NCBI GenBank assembly: GCA_947645355.1
Contig: CANSCI010000012.1
Location: 1 to 42,253, forward strand
DNA from: an uncultured Dorea sp.
GTDB lineage: Bacteria > Bacillota > Clostridia > Lachnospirales > Lachnospiraceae
Direction of reading: 5' to 3'
DNA: 42,253 nt
This document shows positions 41,197-42,253 of this stretch, in pieces (the stretch's first letter is position 1; every line of letters starts with the position of its first letter). The translations under genes were made by a program, and so were the position numbers. The notes under the pieces are model-generated. The model saw only the letters and a program-made list of their open reading frames with translations. It searched no databases and had not been told where the DNA came from.

Positions 41197-41216
41197 TAAA
41201 GACTGTATTGTGTTTT

Positions 41217-41245
41217 TCGAGGGGCCGAATTGCTTCGGCCCTCGA
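41217..41245 (+). terminator. Intergenic hairpin after the binding-protein gene
   Basis: GCCGAA (41224-41229) pairs with TTCGGC (41234-41239) around TTGC and extends through TCGAGG/CCTCGA with one bulged G. The following T tract is short (TTTAT). In ABC importer operons such a hairpin often causes partial termination or protects the upstream message. Confidence 0.6.
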
Positions 41246-41262
41246 TTTATATAAACGAATGT

Positions 41263-41280
41263 GTGAAACGGTAGTTTCAC
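41263..41280 (+). promoter_or_regulatory. Second hairpin, before the permease ribosome site
   Basis: GTGAAAC (41263-41269) and GTTTCAC (41274-41280) form a perfect 7-base stem with a GGTA loop. It ends ten bases before the AGGAGG of the permease gene and may set relative translation or message processing. Confidence 0.45.
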
Positions 41281-41303
41281 TGGTTATCTAAGGAGGCGTG
41301 GCA

Positions 41304-42188
41304 ATGAAGAAAAAGACGCTGGTAACGTTTCAGCCTTATGTCTGGTTACTGCCAAGTGTGATACTTATGGTAAGTATGATTTTGATCCCTATTATTTCGG
41401 TGTTCAAAATTTCGTTTTCCGACGTTGGCCGAAGCGGTGTTGTAAAGGGGCTTAACGGTATTCAGAACTATCTGGATGTTTTTGCAGAGCCGACATTCTG
41501 GCATACTTTGCAGAATACAATCATCTGGACGGTAGTGGTAGTTGGAGTGTCAACGGTTTTTGGTTTTGTCCTGGCAATGGTTTTGAATCAGGAGTTCCGC
41601 GGACGTAAGTTTGTCCGGGCGGTTGTTATCTTTCCCTGGGCAACAGCTCTGATTATCCAGTCAGTTATCTGGAAATATATTATCAATGCGGATTACGGTT
41701 CGCTGAATGTTTTTTTAAAAAAGATCGGATTGATTGATGCTTTTGTAAACTGGACAAAAACAGCCGGATCCATGTTTGCGTGGGAGTGCTGGGTTGGTAT
41801 TTTTGTTACATTTCCGTTTGTTACATTTTGCGTTTTGTCCGGCCTGCAGAGCATTGATACTGCATTGTACGAATCTGCATCGGTTGACGGGGCAAGCTTT
41901 TGGCAAAAACTTTTTAAGATTACATTGCCGCTTGTAGCGCCAAGTTTAACGGTTTCAACGGTACTTAATATTATATATGTATTTAATTCCTTCCCGATTG
42001 TCTGGACTATTTCCAAGGGGGCACCGGCTGATCAGACACACACTCTGGTTACATATTTGTATAAATTGTCATTTACGGATGGTAAGGGTGGCCATGCCGC
42101 TGCCGTATCTGTTATCGGTTTCGTAATTTTAGCGGTTTGTGCCAGCATTTATATGATACTGTCACTTCGCGGAGAGGAGGAGAGCTAA
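41304..42188 (+). CDS. Carbohydrate ABC transporter permease (MalF/UgpA type)
   Basis: A 294-residue inner-membrane permease with six membrane helices. It starts with a short basic segment and FQPYVWLLPSVILMVSMILIP, typical of CUT1 MalF-type subunits, and contains the EAA-loop stretch ALYESASVDGASFWQKLFKITLPLVAPSL cut here to ESASVDGASFWQKLF, which contacts the ATPase. The ATG at 41304 lies seven bases after AGGAGG; a GTG at 41298 is too near that site. It pairs with the permease that begins at 42189. No ATPase gene is present in the window; it may lie downstream or be a shared MsmK-type subunit. Confidence 0.92.
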   Translation: MKKKTLVTFQPYVWLLPSVILMVSMILIPIISVFKISFSDVGRSGVVKGLNGIQNYLDVFAEPTFWHTLQNTIIWTVVVVGVSTVFGFVLAMVLNQEFRGRKFVRAVVIFPWATALIIQSVIWKYIINADYGSLNVFLKKIGLIDAFVNWTKTAGSMFAWECWVGIFVTFPFVTFCVLSGLQSIDTALYESASVDGASFWQKLFKITLPLVAPSLTVSTVLNIIYVFNSFPIVWTISKGAPADQTHTLVTYLYKLSFTDGKGGHAAAVSVIGFVILAVCASIYMILSLRGEEES

Positions 42189-42253
42189 ATGACATCAAAA
42201 AGAAAGTCATGGCAGACCATACTTTTATATGTGTTTGTTTTAATTCTCTGTAT
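42189..42253 (+). CDS. Second carbohydrate ABC permease (MalG type), cut by the window edge
   Basis: Only the first 21 codons are present. They begin MTSKRKSWQTILLYVFVL, a basic start leading into a membrane helix, directly after the stop of the first permease. Position and sequence fit the second CUT1 permease subunit, but the protein is truncated by the end of the sequence and the call depends on context. Confidence 0.65.
   Translation, partial: MTSKRKSWQTILLYVFVLILC

Noticed and set aside
1-42253. CRISPR arrays, insertion sequences, prophage or rRNA
   Set aside because: No regularly spaced repeats, transposase or phage-type proteins, terminal inverted repeats or rRNA-like stretches were seen.

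Overview
The window looks like chromosomal DNA of a low-to-mid GC, Gram-positive anaerobe of the class Clostridia, most likely a gut Lachnospiraceae. The evidence is strong AGGAGG-type ribosome binding sites, sigma-A-like promoters, a class B sortase, DUF951 next to rpsF-ssb-rpsR, an iron-sulfur cysteine desulfidase-type enzyme, and no outer-membrane genes. I cannot name a species from sequence alone.

Region 1 (about 90-26570) is one long co-directional run of 19 genes with overlaps or very short gaps, probably a single envelope or exopolysaccharide operon. The first five genes form a Gram-positive Pel-type locus: an SDR-PelD fusion with an RxxD cyclic-di-GMP-binding motif, PelE, a DUF2194-type surface protein in the usual place of PelA, the glycosyltransferase PelF and the transporter PelG. 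Without a break follow a DUF2304 protein, GT4 and GT2 glycosyltransferases, a DPM1-like polyprenyl-phosphate glycosyltransferase, a large GT-C-like membrane protein, two DUF4832-type paralogues, a GT2-pyruvyltransferase fusion, an FrhB-like iron-sulfur protein, an ABC exporter, a DUF1919 protein, a GT2-CE4 deacetylase fusion, an LtaS-like phosphoglycerol transferase and a last GT2. My reading is that the Pel-type polymer, or a second lipid-linked glycan made beside it, is branched, pyruvylated, deacetylated and phosphoglycerol-decorated under shared transcription, with cyclic-di-GMP acting on the Pel machine through PelD.

Region 2 (26578-32360) is housekeeping: a LUD-domain protein, tRNA-Cys(GCA), an AllA-like protein, a small zinc-ribbon membrane protein on the minus strand, a cysteine desulfidase-family enzyme, sortase B, DUF951, and rpsF-ssb-rpsR ending in a strong terminator.

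Region 3 (32411-37111) is an OmpR-type two-component system followed by an ABC-2-type transporter (one ATPase, two membrane proteins).

Region 4 (37176-42253) concerns sugar metabolism: a CBM9-like protein, nagB (glucosamine-6-phosphate deaminase), a divergent AraC regulator, and a carbohydrate ABC importer (lipoprotein, permease and the first codons of a second permease cut by the window edge).

No CRISPR array, prophage, insertion sequence or rRNA gene was seen. All functional statements rest on reading motifs by eye; no database search was run.
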